From the NCBI RefSeq assembly GCF_011762185.1, contig NZ_JAASQJ010000006.1, positions 186,001-250,000 on the forward strand: a stretch of DNA of 64,000 nucleotides. The letters are read 5' to 3'. The stretch is from Dyadobacter arcticus (GTDB lineage: Bacteria; Bacteroidota; Bacteroidia; Cytophagales; Spirosomataceae). Below, piece after piece: positions 9,691-22,500 of this stretch. Under the pieces are notes generated by a model, which saw only the letters and a list, made by a program, of their open reading frames with translations, did no database searches and was not told the origin of the DNA. Numbering within the stretch: position 1 is the stretch's first letter; each line of letters begins with the position of its first letter. The position numbers were made by a program, and so were the translations under genes.

Positions 9691-10971
9691 ATGCCATACT
9701 TATTCACCTCGGAGTCCGTATCTGAAGGACATCCGGACAAGGTAGCAGATCAAATATCAGATGCGCTGATTGACAATTTTTTAGCTTGGGATACTAATAG
9801 TAAAGTAGCCTGCGAAACACTGGTAACAACGGGACAAGTAGTTTTGGCTGGCGAAGTAAAGACCAGCACCTATCTGGATGTACAGAAAATAACACGTGAA
9901 GTCATCAAGAGAATAGGATATATCAAAAGTGAATACATGTTCGAAGCGAATTCCTGCGGAATTCTCTCAGCCATACATGATCAGAGTGCGGATATTAATC
10001 AGGGTGTAGACAGGGCGGTAGTGTCTGAAAGCTTTGAAGATAAGGCAAATGCGCAGGGAGCGGGTGACCAGGGAATGATGTTTGGATATGCTACCAGGGA
10101 AACGGAAAATTATATGCCACTGGCATTAGACCTGGCCCACAAGATCCTGCAGGAAATGTCGTACATACGCAATAACGAGTCAGCCTTGATTCCCTATTTG
10201 CGTCCAGATGCAAAGTCACAAGTGACGATAGAATATAGCGACGATAACGTCCCTTTGCGAATCGATACTATCGTTGTTTCCACACAACATGACGATTTTG
10301 ATGAAGAGGCAACAATGCTGGCGAAGATCAAACAGGATATTATCAACATTGTAATTCCGCGCGTTCAAGCCAAGCTTACTCCTGCAATACAAAAGCTTTT
10401 TACTGGCGATATTACATTTCACATCAATCCAACCGGCAAATTCGTGATCGGTGGGCCACATGGTGACACTGGACTTACGGGCAGGAAGATTATTGTAGAT
10501 ACTTATGGCGGAAAAGGAGCGCACGGCGGTGGTGCTTTTTCAGGGAAAGATCCATCCAAAGTAGATCGGTCTGCTGCTTATGCAACCAGACATATTGCTA
10601 AAAATATGGTTGCCTCCGGCCTTTGCGACGAAGTGCTTGTTCAGGTATCGTATGCGATTGGCGTTGCACAACCATGCGGATTGTATGTGAATACTTACGG
10701 CACTTCCAAGGTTGCTGATAATGATGGTGTTATCGCCTCTAAAATCAACGAGATTTTTGACCTGCGCCCTTACGCAATTGAGCAACGTCTCAAATTGCGC
10801 AATCCAATGTACTCCGAGACCGCTGCGTATGGCCATATGGGTAGGAAAAACGAAACGGTGACTAAATCTTTCAAAGGAGCAAATGGTGAGGAAAAAGAAT
10901 TGGAGGTGGAATTATTTACCTGGGAGAAACTTGATTTTGTAGATGCGATCAAGGATAAGTTCTCAATCTGA
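9691..10971 (+). CDS. metK: S-adenosylmethionine synthetase
   Basis: This 426-residue protein has the full set of MetK signatures: [17 protein letters not shown] near the N-terminus (catalytic His and metal-binding Asp), the [11 protein letters not shown] signature near residue 118, and [19 protein letters not shown] near residue 272 with the P-loop-like glycines. It makes SAM from methionine and ATP in the cytosol. It is slightly longer than the 384-residue E. coli enzyme, a length common in Bacteroidota. The gene follows the lipA terminator and is likely transcribed on its own. Confidence 0.97.
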   Translation: MPYLFTSESVSEGHPDKVADQISDALIDNFLAWDTNSKVACETLVTTGQVVLAGEVKTSTYLDVQKITREVIKRIGYIKSEYMFEANSCGILSAIHDQSADINQGVDRAVVSESFEDKANAQGAGDQGMMFGYATRETENYMPLALDLAHKILQEMSYIRNNESALIPYLRPDAKSQVTIEYSDDNVPLRIDTIVVSTQHDDFDEEATMLAKIKQDIINIVIPRVQAKLTPAIQKLFTGDITFHINPTGKFVIGGPHGDTGLTGRKIIVDTYGGKGAHGGGAFSGKDPSKVDRSAAYATRHIAKNMVASGLCDEVLVQVSYAIGVAQPCGLYVNTYGTSKVADNDGVIASKINEIFDLRPYAIEQRLKLRNPMYSETAAYGHMGRKNETVTKSFKGANGEEKELEVELFTWEKLDFVDAIKDKFSI

Positions 10972-11018
10972 AACTAATAATCCATTTAGTTTTCCATTAC
11001 GCAGCACTTATTTTCTAT

Positions 11019-12101
11019 ATGGAATACCAAAAGATTAAATTCACAAATATCGAAAAAAGTACTTTTTTCCCAGTACTTAGACAGCGTGTAGATCAGTATT
11101 TTTCTAATAACAATCTTTGCAAATCAGGCGGACAGAAAATCATTTATAAGGCTTTCTTTATGTTAAGCCTATATCTTATCCCCTACGGAATGATCCTTTC
11201 CGGCTATTTCGCTAATGCCTCTATGCTCGGGTTGACAGTGATTATGGGTTTCGGAGTCGCAGGTGTTGGAATGTCGGTCATGCACGACGCGATCCATGGG
11301 TCATTGGCCACATCCAATATTCTCAACAAGTTTTTTGGCGCATCTATATATCTCCTCGGAGGCAATGCATACAACTGGGAAGTGCAGCACAACAGATTAC
11401 ACCACACCTACACCAACATTCACGAAGTTGATGAGGACATTACAGGTAAATTTCTGTTGCGACTATCCTACCAGGAAAAACAAAAATACATTCACCGTTT
11501 TCAGCATATCTATGCATTCTTTCTGTACAGCCTGATGACATTGTCGTTTTTGTGGAAGGACTTCAAAGAAATCTCTTTGTTTAACAGAATGTCTAAATCG
11601 GGGATGACTAAGCCCTTTCCGAAAACTGAATTGATCCGGTTAATCCTGACAAAAATAGCGTACGTGATGTTTATCTGCGTGATACCACTCTATTTTACAT
11701 CTCTCACGTTTGGACAGTGGTTAATTGGGTTTTTAGTGATGCATGGAGTTGCAGGGATGATTCTAAGTACTGTTTTTCAAATGGCCCACGTAGTGGAAGG
11801 AGTAGATCAGCCTATGCCCAGCACATCTGGCAGCATTGAAAATGCCTGGGCAGTACATCAATTACAAACCACATCCAATTTCGCCGGAAAGAACCGATTT
11901 TTGTCCTGGTACATTGGAGGCCTGGATTATCAGATTGAACACCATTTGTTTCCTTCCATTTCCCACATTCACTACGATGCCTTATCCCCAATCGTGAGGG
12001 CCACAGCGATGGAATTTGGCCTGGATTACAATGCCAAAACGGGCTTTACCAATGCATTGGGGTCGCATGTGCGCATGCTCAGGAATATGGGGACCGCCTA
12101 A
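11019..12101 (+). CDS. Membrane fatty acid desaturase (acyl-CoA/front-end type)
   Basis: The 360-residue integral membrane protein has the three histidine boxes of di-iron desaturases: HDAIHGS (from residue 89), HNRLHHTYTN (from residue 124) and QIEHHLF (about residue 305). The QxxHH third box is typical of the front-end/linoleoyl-CoA group rather than stearoyl-CoA desaturases. Four or so hydrophobic membrane segments lie between the boxes. It should introduce a double bond in membrane acyl chains; the position is not readable from sequence. No fused cytochrome b5 domain is present. Its stop overlaps the stop of the convergent RND gene by 4 bases. Confidence 0.88.
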   Translation: MEYQKIKFTNIEKSTFFPVLRQRVDQYFSNNNLCKSGGQKIIYKAFFMLSLYLIPYGMILSGYFANASMLGLTVIMGFGVAGVGMSVMHDAIHGSLATSNILNKFFGASIYLLGGNAYNWEVQHNRLHHTYTNIHEVDEDITGKFLLRLSYQEKQKYIHRFQHIYAFFLYSLMTLSFLWKDFKEISLFNRMSKSGMTKPFPKTELIRLILTKIAYVMFICVIPLYFTSLTFGQWLIGFLVMHGVAGMILSTVFQMAHVVEGVDQPMPSTSGSIENAWAVHQLQTTSNFAGKNRFLSWYIGGLDYQIEHHLFPSISHIHYDALSPIVRATAMEFGLDYNAKTGFTNALGSHVRMLRNMGTA

Positions 12102-15100
12102 ACATGCTCCTGCTCCTCTTCCAATTCACTTTCTCTGGCTACCCTATCAATCATTCTCATTTTCTCAAAGTTTTTAGGTCTTGAGAAGAATGTATAGATC
12201 GCTGGAATTACGTACAGAGTCAGTACGAGTGAGAACAGTAATCCTCCCATAATCACAATCCCCATCGACATCCGGCTTTTTCCTGCCGAACCCAGAGCCA
12301 TTGCGATTGGTAAGGCTCCCAGAATGGTCGCCAGGCTTGTCATTAAAATGGGCCTGAAACGTAGCGTTGCTGCTTCGAGTGCCGCTTCCTGAATACTTCT
12401 TCCCTGTTCTCGCAGTTGATTGGCAAATTCCACAATCAGAATCCCATTTTTAGTCACCAATCCAATCAGCATGATCATTCCGATCTGACTGAAAATATTT
12501 AAGGTCTGATCGAAATACCATAGTGAGAAAACAGCGCCGCCAATTGCAAGCGGAACCGTGAACATAATAATAAAAGGATCAATGAAGCTTTCAAACTGCG
12601 CCGCGAGGATAAAATAGATTAATATTAGCGCCAAGAAAAACGAGAACATGGTATTGGAAGAGCTTTCCGCGTAATCCCTGGAAGAACCACTTAGTGCAGT
12701 CTGAATGGTTTCGTCATTCAACTTATCCCTGATCCTATCCATGGCAGCAATTCCGTCACCAATTGTCTTGCCGGGTGCCAACGCTGCCTGAATAGTAGCA
12801 CTCATATACCGGTTATAGTGAAAAAGCTGCGGCGGGCTGCTTTCTTCATCCGCTCGCACAATGTTGTCCAGCTGCGCCAGATTTCCTGAACTCGTTTTCA
12901 CAAACATACTTTTCAAATCCAGTGGTTCGTCGCGGTTACCCCTGTCGTACTGACCTATAACCTGATATTGCCTGCCATTCATCGTAAAATATCCAAAGCG
13001 CTGGCCAGCAAATGCCAGCTGCATGGTCTGGGCGACGTCCTGTACCGAAACGCCAAGCGATTTCGCCTTTTCACGGTCAATGGCAATCTGTATTTCAGGT
13101 TTACTGAATTTCAGATTAACATCCGTAATTGCAAATGTTGGATCATTGGAAACCTCCTCCATGAATTTGGGCAGGTACTCCCTTAATCTTTCGAAATCGG
13201 GCGCCTGAATAACATATTGAATGGGCAAGCCGCCCCTGGAATCAACAGAGATGGTTTGCTGCTGGACTACAAATGATTTTGCGTCTGGCATCTGCTTTAA
13301 TTTCTGATTGATATGATCGGCTATTTCCTGCTGAGTCTCTTTTCGGAGTGTTTTATCAACAAGCGCTATCCTGCCACTTCCTGTGTTTGCAGCACCCAGT
13401 CCTGAATTCCCGGGAGAAGTAATCAGCATTAATCCTTTTCGGCCCGGCATGGAATCCATCAGCATTTGTCCCACATTCTGAACATACCTATCCGTAAATT
13501 CAAACGATGATCCCTCGGGAGCCGTCATATTGATCCTAAACCAGTTCCGGTCATCCAAGGGAGCAAGTTCCGATTGGAGGTCTTTTCCAAAAAACCAGAT
13601 CATTCCAACCGTAATCGCCACCAAAGGGATCGCTACCCAACGCATCTTTAAAAATTTGCCTAATGCACTTCCGTAACTCTCGGTGATCATCACAAAAAAC
13701 GGCTCGGTTTTTTCGTAAAACCAGCTTTTCTTAGGTGTCTTGCGAACAAGGTAGGCATTCAGCATCGGCGTCAATGTGAGCGACACAAAAGCAGAGATCA
13801 AAACTGCCGTGGAGATCACGATACCAAACTCCCTGAATAGTTTCCCGACAAAACCTTCCATGAAAATAACGGGCAGGAACACGGATGCAAGCGTGATAGA
13901 AGTTGATAAAACCGCAAATATGATCTCATTGGCCCCTTTTATCGCCGCCTCAATTGGCCCCATGCCCTGTTCTATCTTCTTAAAAATATTCTCGGTAACC
14001 ACAATCCCGTCATCCACAACAAGCCCCGTCGCCAAAACGATTGCCAGCAGTGTGAGCACATTAATAGAAAAACCCATGACATACATCACAAAGAAAGTAC
14101 CGATCAGCGACACCGGGATGTCAATCAAGGGACGGAAGGCAATCAGCCAGTCTCGGAAAAACAGGTAGATAATAAGGACAACCAATATGATGGCAATGAG
14201 CAATGTTTCGCCCACCTCTTCAATAGATCTTTCAACAAAAATGGTGTTGTCGATCAGTGTATCAAGCTGGTAATCTTTTGGAAGTTCCTTTTTAATGGCC
14301 GCCATCCGCTTGTTTACTTCTTCTGCTATGTCCAGATAATTAGCGCCTGGCATCGGCGAAATCGCAAGCCCGATCATGGGCACATTGTCCAGCCGTAGGA
14401 TCGTCTCCTCATTTTCCGGACCCAGAATAGCGTAACCGATGTCTTTTAAGTGGATTGTTTGCGTGACCGAACTCTTGATGATCATTTCATTAAAATCTTC
14501 CTCAGTGCGGAACCGACCGATTGTTTTAACAGTAAGTTCCGTATTGTCACCTGCGATTTTTCCACTCGGTAATTCTACATTCTCCTTATCCAGCGCAATT
14601 TTTACGTCCTGGGTAGTAATTCCCAGGGAAGCCATTTTAATTGGGTCCATCCAGATCCGCATGGCATATTTTTTCTGACCGAAAATCCTGATCTCGCTCA
14701 CCCCCTCGATCGTCTGCAGGCGCTGGGCAATCACATTTTCGGCATAGTCACTCACTTCAAGGTGCGATCTCGTATCACTTTTAAAAGTCAATACAATGAT
14801 AGGCTCAGAATTTGCGTCGGCTTTGGCAACGACGGGCGGGCCGTCGATATCTAACGGCAATGTCCGCGATGCGGAACCTACTTTGTCCCTGACATCATTG
14901 GCCGCGCGCTCCATATCCACCCCAATGTCAAATTCAACCGTGATCTGGCTGGTACCCTGGCTGCTGGTAGAATTGATCGACTTGATTCCCTCAATACTGT
15001 TCAGCTGCTTTTCGAGCGGTTCTGTGATCTGGGATTCAATAATGTCTGCGTTGGCGCCGGTATAGCTTGTGCGAATGGAAACGACGGGCGGGTCAATGGA

Positions 15101-15214
15101 GGGAAACTCCCTCATTCCCAGGAACTTATAGCCAAGAAAGCCAAACAATATGATCAGCAGGTTCATGACGATTGCCAGGACCGGTCGCTTGATAGATAGC
15201 GTTGAAATACTCAT
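12098..15214 (-). CDS. RND efflux pump, inner-membrane permease (HAE1/AcrB family)
   Basis: The 1038-residue protein begins with the HAE1 N-terminus (SIKRPVLAIVMNLLIILFG), has two large periplasmic loops, and carries the proton-relay pair Asp-Asp in GLVVDDGIVVTENI (about residue 400, TM4). Twelve membrane helices are predictable. It exports drugs or other amphiphiles as a trimer in complex with a periplasmic adaptor and an outer-membrane channel. The adaptor is the gene directly upstream (52 bases away). No TolC-like channel gene is in the window. The substrate is unknown. Confidence 0.93.
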   Translation of the reverse strand: MSISTLSIKRPVLAIVMNLLIILFGFLGYKFLGMREFPSIDPPVVSIRTSYTGANADIIESQITEPLEKQLNSIEGIKSINSTSSQGTSQITVEFDIGVDMERAANDVRDKVGSASRTLPLDIDGPPVVAKADANSEPIIVLTFKSDTRSHLEVSDYAENVIAQRLQTIEGVSEIRIFGQKKYAMRIWMDPIKMASLGITTQDVKIALDKENVELPSGKIAGDNTELTVKTIGRFRTEEDFNEMIIKSSVTQTIHLKDIGYAILGPENEETILRLDNVPMIGLAISPMPGANYLDIAEEVNKRMAAIKKELPKDYQLDTLIDNTIFVERSIEEVGETLLIAIILVVLIIYLFFRDWLIAFRPLIDIPVSLIGTFFVMYVMGFSINVLTLLAIVLATGLVVDDGIVVTENIFKKIEQGMGPIEAAIKGANEIIFAVLSTSITLASVFLPVIFMEGFVGKLFREFGIVISTAVLISAFVSLTLTPMLNAYLVRKTPKKSWFYEKTEPFFVMITESYGSALGKFLKMRWVAIPLVAITVGMIWFFGKDLQSELAPLDDRNWFRINMTAPEGSSFEFTDRYVQNVGQMLMDSMPGRKGLMLITSPGNSGLGAANTGSGRIALVDKTLRKETQQEIADHINQKLKQMPDAKSFVVQQQTISVDSRGGLPIQYVIQAPDFERLREYLPKFMEEVSNDPTFAITDVNLKFSKPEIQIAIDREKAKSLGVSVQDVAQTMQLAFAGQRFGYFTMNGRQYQVIGQYDRGNRDEPLDLKSMFVKTSSGNLAQLDNIVRADEESSPPQLFHYNRYMSATIQAALAPGKTIGDGIAAMDRIRDKLNDETIQTALSGSSRDYAESSSNTMFSFFLALILIYFILAAQFESFIDPFIIMFTVPLAIGGAVFSLWYFDQTLNIFSQIGMIMLIGLVTKNGILIVEFANQLREQGRSIQEAALEAATLRFRPILMTSLATILGALPIAMALGSAGKSRMSMGIVIMGGLLFSLVLTLYVIPAIYTFFSRPKNFEKMRMIDRVARESELEEEQEHV

Positions 15215-15266
15215 ATAAGGAAATGATTTGCTGAAATCCGATTGGACAATAATGCGATTCTGCTTC

Positions 15267-16340
15267 TCAATTCACCTTAACAGCCGCATTGGCCTTAATG
15301 GCAATAATTCCCGAGGTAATCAATGAGTCCCCAAGCTGTAAACCTTCAATCACCTGGATCTTCTTATCCGTACGAAGGCCTGTCGTCACCATTACTTCCT
15401 GCGCCTTGCCATTTTTGACAATAAAAACTTTTTTTCCCTTCAAAACTGGGACGATCGCCTCGGTAGGGATCATCATGGCCGCTTTGTTGGCATCCAGATC
15501 AGCGAGTACTTTTACAAACATGCCTGGTACAAACCTTCCGGTAGGGTTCTGCGCGATAGCCCTAACCCGCAAGGTTCTGAGATTTTCATCCACCTTTGGG
15601 TCGACTGCCAGGATTTTTGCATTATAGGTGGAAGGATCTCCGTCAAGGTTAAATTTTACCACATTCCCGATCCGTATGTTGGGTGTGTATTTTTCAGGAA
15701 CAGTGAAATCAATTTTGACCGGATTGCTTTGCACAATGGTGACAATGGGCGTACCCGGTGCCATATATGCACCTTCGCTAATGTATTTAAGTCCTATCCT
15801 CCCGCTAAATGGCGCTCTAACCTCCGTTCTTGACAATTGAGCTTCAAGGATTTCCTTTTCAGCGTCCAGTATCCTGATGTTGTTAGAAGTAATATCATAT
15901 TCTTCCAGATTAATCGCCTCCACATTTAACAACTTTTTCTGGCGCGCCTCCACTTTCCGGCTAAGCTCCTGATTATAAATCACTTTTTGCAGCTGCGCCC
16001 TTAATTCCCGGTCGTTGATCTTTGCAATAAGCTGCCCCTTGTTCACATAAGCTCCTTCCTGAATGTCGAGCTTAATTAGTTTGCCGGTTGATTCTGACAT
16101 CAGGTTTACCTCCTCATTGGGCAGCACTGTTCCGGACGCAAAAATTTGATTCTCAATAGTTTCTTTACCTACAACATATACATTCACAGGCACCGCGCTT
16201 CCTCCCGGAGCTTTGGCGCTTTTGCCATCTGCGCCTTTTTTCCCCTCAGGGTTTTTATCATTGCCTGGCTTGGAAAACACAAATAATTTCCCAATGATCA
16301 GCACAATGATGACTACTCCTACCAGCATTATCGTACGCAT
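15267..16340 (-). CDS. RND efflux periplasmic adaptor (membrane fusion protein)
   Basis: This 357-residue protein has an N-terminal membrane anchor, a Gly/Lys/Ala-rich spacer (about residues 30-48), a biotinyl-lipoyl-like half motif (EGAYVNKGQLIAKINDRELRA), an alpha-hairpin, a beta-barrel region (VRAPFSGRIGLKYISEGAY) and a membrane-proximal domain. This is the standard HlyD/AcrA order. It should bridge the permease to an outer-membrane channel. It precedes the permease in one operon. The start is divergent from the alpha-2-macroglobulin gene across about 240 bases, in which I see no clear promoter. Confidence 0.92.
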   Translation of the reverse strand: MRTIMLVGVVIIVLIIGKLFVFSKPGNDKNPEGKKGADGKSAKAPGGSAVPVNVYVVGKETIENQIFASGTVLPNEEVNLMSESTGKLIKLDIQEGAYVNKGQLIAKINDRELRAQLQKVIYNQELSRKVEARQKKLLNVEAINLEEYDITSNNIRILDAEKEILEAQLSRTEVRAPFSGRIGLKYISEGAYMAPGTPIVTIVQSNPVKIDFTVPEKYTPNIRIGNVVKFNLDGDPSTYNAKILAVDPKVDENLRTLRVRAIAQNPTGRFVPGMFVKVLADLDANKAAMMIPTEAIVPVLKGKKVFIVKNGKAQEVMVTTGLRTDKKIQVIEGLQLGDSLITSGIIAIKANAAVKVN

Positions 16341-16583
16341 AAGATGACCTTAAAATAAATTTCGTTCAATAAGAATACTATTTTATCATATTTCCAGAAA
16401 TGCTCTTTTTAAAGATACTTCATATTGCACAAAGCGACAATTAGTTACTTTTATACTTTTCGGCTGGGTGCCGATTTGCACTAATCTATCCGCATTTCCA
16501 GCCTCCGTTGGGTAATCGGTCTGAGAAACATTGTTTCTTTCGTCTATATTTATTTCATTATAAATACCCTGCCGCTTTTTCTA

Positions 16584-19500
16584 ATGAAGATATCAGCACC
16601 GCGCCTTTATTACTTTCTCACACTATTTATTCTCTCGTTGACTATGAATACTCAGGGTCAAAATGTTGTCAAAACTTATGATGCGCAATGGAAAGCCGTG
16701 GAAGCCTTCCAGGGAAAGGTGCTTTCTAAATCGGCCCTGGAAGAAGTAAAAAAGATCTACCAATTGGCTAAAAAGGAAAAACAAGAAGCCCAACTCATCA
16801 AGGCTGCCGTTTACATGATCATTGTACAGGGTGAAAATCGGGAAGATAATGGGGTAATAGCTATCCGTGAGCTAGAAGCCGAGCTGGCCAGTAGCACCGA
16901 ACCTGCGGCAAGGGCCATCCTTAGCAGCCTGGTTGCAGACCAATATTATTTTTATTATCAAACAGTCCGCTGGCAGTTATACGACCGCACGGCGACTGTG
17001 GGTTACGTGAAAAGTGATATAAGTACCTGGGGTACGGAAGATTTTCATGCAAAAATTGCTGAGTTATACCTTGCTTCCATTCAAAACGAAAGCTTACTCC
17101 AAAAGACAAAACTGGCACCCTTTGAAGCAATTATCACCGAAGGAAATACGAGGCCTTTGCGCCCGACTTTATTCGATCTGCTCACTCATAATGCATTAAA
17201 ATATTTTACTTCTGATGAAAGGGAAATTACAAAGCCTTCGTACGCATTTGAGATCAATACAGCGTCTGCATTTGACCCTGCTGCTGATTTTATTTATAGA
17301 AAATTTGAAATGAAAGATTCCACCTCGCTCGAATTTTTCGCAATTCAGCTCTACCAGAAATTAATCGCCTTTCATCTTAATGATCCAAAACCGGATGCAT
17401 TGATTGATATTGACCTGCAAAGAATTCAATATATAAATAGCAAGTCTGTTCATCCGGACAAGGATCAGCTTTATCTCACGGCAATAAATCATGTGGCAGA
17501 ACAGTATCAAAAAACGCCGGCAGCCGCACAGGCCTGGTATCTTCTGGCCGCCTACTACCAGAAACGTGGAGAGTTATTTAAGGTTGGCAGAGACTCGGTT
17601 CATCAATTTGAAAAGATAAAAGCTGTTGAAATATGCGAAAAAATCCTAAAAGAAAACCCGGAAACAGAAGGTGGTATCAATGCTTACAACCTAATAACTA
17701 CCATTCGGCAGAAGGCACTTCAATTTTCTGCGGAGAATGTCAATGTTGTCGACAAGCCATTTCTTGCTTTTGTGGAGTTTAAAAACTTCACCAAGCTGTA
17801 TCTGAGACTTGTGAAAGCAACTGACGAAATCCATATTAGTAAACGAAAAAATAGCATTGACGATACTTGGCGGATCCTGGCGAAAGCACCGGTTTTGAGG
17901 TCCTGGTCACAGGATTTGCCAGATACGAAAGATTATCAGCAACATGGTGTTGAGATAAAAGTAGATGGTTTGCCAGTGGGTGAATACGTGCTGTTGGCGA
18001 GTTCAACTGGCAACTTCAATGAAAGCAAAGCGATTATGGGTTCTCGCATGCTGTATGTGAGCAACGTCAGTTATGTTCGGAAAGAGAATGATTTTTTTGT
18101 TTTGGACAGGGATACCGGCCAGCCGCTGGGTGGCGCAAAGGTCCAGGTGTGGAACCAGATGTATGATTACGCTTCGCATAATTACAAGGAACGAAAGGGG
18201 AATTTGTACATCACGGACCAGAATGGGCACTTTAATAATAAAGTAGAAGTCGCCAACGAAAAAGTGGAAGGCCAGTCTCTGGAAATTACCTATAATCAGG
18301 ACAGGTTGTTTATGAAGGAGCCTGTCGACACTTACTATAATCTGATCGACGTCGATAGCGGGGAAACCGGAGAGTCTGATAATAATGCCATTTATCTCTT
18401 CACCGACCGGAGCCTTTACCGCCCCGGACAGACTGTTTTCTATAAAGGAATCGCACGAAAAGGTAATACTGTTTCGACAGATCAAACGCGGAAAATTCAA
18501 GTCGTCCTGCAAAATGTTAACAACGAATCCGTTGAGGAGACGACGAAGAATGTCAATGAATACGGGAGTTTTTCGGGTTCATTTGTGCTTCCGCAAGGTA
18601 CGCTGAACGGCCAGTTTTCTATTGAGGCAGATCTTGAGCATGCCATTTATTTCCGCGTGGAAGAATATAAGAGACCTAAGTTCTCTGTCGAATTTGACAC
18701 ATTGAAAACTTCTTACAAACTCAATGATACCATTAAAGTCACCGGCATAGCGACAGCCTACGCAGGAAATACCATTGACGGCGCAAAAGTATCTTACCGG
18801 GTTGTTCGTAAAGAACGAATCATTTATTCCTGGTTTTACCGCGATCGGTATCCTGTCTCGAGAATTCCAATGGAAATCGCTCATGGAGAGAGCATTACGG
18901 ATGTTTCCGGCCGGTTTTCTGTCACTTTCGAAGCCATTCCAGACAAGCAGACTGATAAAAAACTCGAACCGATTTTCGATTACACCATTCACGCCGATGT
19001 GACGGATTCCAATGGCGAAACCAGAAGTGCGGAGACGAATGTTTCGGTAGGATACAAATCCATTTTATTAAAAGCGGACATTCCCGAAAAGGTTGCGGCC
19101 GACAGTCTCAAAAATCTATCGGTCCGCACAGAAAACATGAATGGGAAATTTGTATCGTCCGATATTACGGTTAAAATATTCAGTCTAATTCCTGAAAAAA
19201 GATTGATCCGCAAACGCTACTGGGAACGTCCTGACTTATTTGTAATGACTAACACGGAATTCATAGCAAATTTCCCGCATGATGAATACGATAAAGAAAC
19301 GGAAATAGAAAGCTGGCCGGAACAGAATTTAATCTCACAACAAACCACACGACTTTCTGAAAATCAAAAATTCCCGCTGGCAGGCGTCAGGTTTACGCCG
19401 GGTTTTTATAAAATTCAAATCACAACAAAAGACGAAAACGGGGACGAAATAAAGGATTTGAAATACATTGAACTTACAAACCCCGAAAGCAACAGACTGT

Positions 19501-22500
19501 TACGGCCCCAATATTTGTATACAGAAGGCAGCTCCTCCATTGAACCGGGCGAAAAAACGAGTATCCAACTGGCAACTTCGGCCGACCATATCTTTGTAAT
19601 AAGCAATTCCACCAAAATGCCAAACCCAAAGGCGTACTCATTTCTGGAATTAAATGATCAGAAAAAAACCCTGGATTCCTCTGCTACCGAAGCCGACCGG
19701 GGCGGATATGGGGTATCCTATGTATTCATAAAACATAACCGCATTCACCAGCATCAGGAAGTGATCCAGGTTCCGTGGACGAATAAGGACTTGAAAATTA
19801 GTTACGAAACATTCCGGGATAAGACATTGCCGGGAAGTAAGGAGCAATGGAAAATCAAGATCTCGGGATATAAAAAAGACAAAGTTGCAGCGGAAATGCT
19901 GGCAAGTATGTATGATGCGTCGCTCGATCAACTTTACACGCATCAATGGACAAAACCTGATCCGTGGCCGGTTTTATCTGGGATACCACCGTGGAATGGC
20001 AATGAAAATTTTGAATCCAAAGACGCTGACATACTCGACCTTGCATTCGGTTCTTACAAAAGTTTTGAGAAGAGGTATGATGAGTTGCTGAGCACTTACT
20101 CCATGATGAATAACCGTTTAGCTCGCGGCGGTGGACGGAATGTGAGGTATAAAAGAAGTATGGTAGGAAGTGCAACTGAGACCAAACGGGATCAGGAAGG
20201 ATTAGCCAGCCCGGCCGCTGCCCCTATGATGATGATGGATTTGGATCAATCGGCTTTGAATGAAGTCACAAAGGTTGGTGATGGTGATCAAGATAAAAAG
20301 GAACAATCTTCGCAAAGCACTAATAAGCGAGCTGGGAAGGGAGTAACAATCCGCAAAAACTTCAATGAAACCGCATTCTTCTACCCGGACCTGAAAACCG
20401 ATGCAGACGGATCCATCATATTTTCATTCACGCTCCCGGAAGCACTTACCCGTTGGAAGTATCAGGCGCTGGCGCATACGAAAGAACTGGCCATTGGATA
20501 CAGTTCCAAAGAGATCATTACCCAAAAGGAATTAATGTTGCAGCCCAATGCACCCCGTTTTCTTCGAGAAGGCGACCATATCACATTTCCAGCCAAGATC
20601 GTAAACCTTTCGAATCGTGCATTAAAAGGAATGATATCTCTTCAACTGTTTGATACAGAGACAAATCAGCGTGTTGATGATTTATTCAAAAATGGAAAGC
20701 CAGAGAATCCATTTGACATCCCGGCTGGACAGAGTATGACCGTTGGATTCCCAATTGAAATTCCAAAAGACTTTACTAAAACACTTACCTGGCGGATCGT
20801 CGCCAAATCAGAAGCATTGTCGGACGGCGAAGAGAACATTCTGCCCATTTTGTCCAACCGAATGCTGGTAACCGAAAGCATGCCAATTTCAATGCGCGGG
20901 ACTGGAAGTAAAGACTTTAAATTTGAAAAGCTGCTGCATTCAGCGAATTCGAATACGCTGAAAAATAAGTCGTTAACAGTGGAATATACCAGTAACCCTG
21001 CCTGGTACGCGATCCAATCGTTGCCATTCCTGATGGAATATCCCTACGACTGTGCCGAGCAAACCTGGAACCGTTATTACGCCAATTCACTTGCTGCGTA
21101 TATAGTTGGGAGTTCGCCGCGTATTGGAAAAGTTTTCGAAAGCTGGAAAATTGTCGATACCACAGCATTGCTGAGTAATCTGGCGAAAAATCAGGAACTG
21201 AAATCAGTCCTTTTGGAAGAAACGCCTTGGGTACTGGCCGCCAAAACCGAGGCGCAGCAGAAAAGGAACATTGCATTGCTTTTTGATATGGTCAGAATGG
21301 GTAATGAATTGAATGCTGCTTTGGATAAATTAATCCAGTTACAAAGCGCAAATGGCGGTTTCGTCTGGTTCAAAGGCGGCCCGGACGATCGCTACATGAC
21401 GCAATATATTATCTCGGGTATTGGGCATCTAAAAAAAGTGAATGCATTGCAAAAAGATCAGGAAGAACGGATCAATGCGATCCTGAAAACTGCCTTTCCT
21501 TATCTGGATAAAAGGATCAGGGAAGATTATAATCTGCTCGTGAAATCAAAAAGCAATCTCAAAACATATGTTCCCGGGCCGATTCAGATTCATTATTTGT
21601 ACATGCGAAGCTTTTTCCCTGAGGTACCCATTGCCGCAACTTCGCTCCCAGCCTATCAGTATTTTAAGGAAAGATCGAAGCTTACCTGGATTAACCAACC
21701 CAAATATCTGCAAGGCTTAACCGCATTGGAACTTCATCGCGGCAACGACAAGACCGTCCCAAAGGCTATTCTCAAATCGTTGAAAGAAACGGCTGTCGTT
21801 ACCGAAGAAATGGGAATGTACTGGAAAACCGCCCAAAGAGGCTGGTGGTGGCATGAGGCACCCATTGAGCGTCAGGCATTGCTGATTGAGGCTTTTCAGG
21901 AAATTGAGAATGACCCCAAAACAGTCGATGATCTTAAAACCTGGTTGCTCAAAAACAAGCAGGTCAGCAATTGGGAGAGTACGAAAGCCACAGCCGAGGC
22001 TTGCTATGCATTACTTTTGAAAGGATCCGATTGGCTTTCACAGGAGCCCGAGGTGACAATTAACCTTGGAAGTACGGTTTTGAAAGCATCCGGGAATTCA
22101 ACCGAGGCGGGCACAGGTTACTTTAAGAAAATCATCGAGGCTGAACAAATTAGCGCTTCCATGGGAAATGTAAAGATTCAAGTCAGCGATCCAATTAGCC
22201 TTTCCTTTCCACCATGTCCGGCACCAACCGGCTCGGGCGAACCCACTTGGGGCCTGCCCGGCTGGGGCTCCATCTACTGGCAATATTTTGAGGATTTGGA
22301 TAAAATCACCTCAGCCGAAACACATTTAAAACTATCCAAAAAGCTCTTTATCGAAAAAAATACGGACAATGGCCCTTTGCTCTCGCCAATAAATGAAGGA
22401 GATGTTGTAAAGATCGGCGATAAAATCAAGGTCCGCATTGAACTTCGGGTCGACAGGGATATGGAATATGTTCACATGAAAGATACGCGTGCATCGGGTC

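Noticed and set aside
18003-18512. 169-residue minus-strand open frame inside the alpha-2-macroglobulin gene
   Set aside because: It is antisense to well-supported A2M sequence and has no motif.
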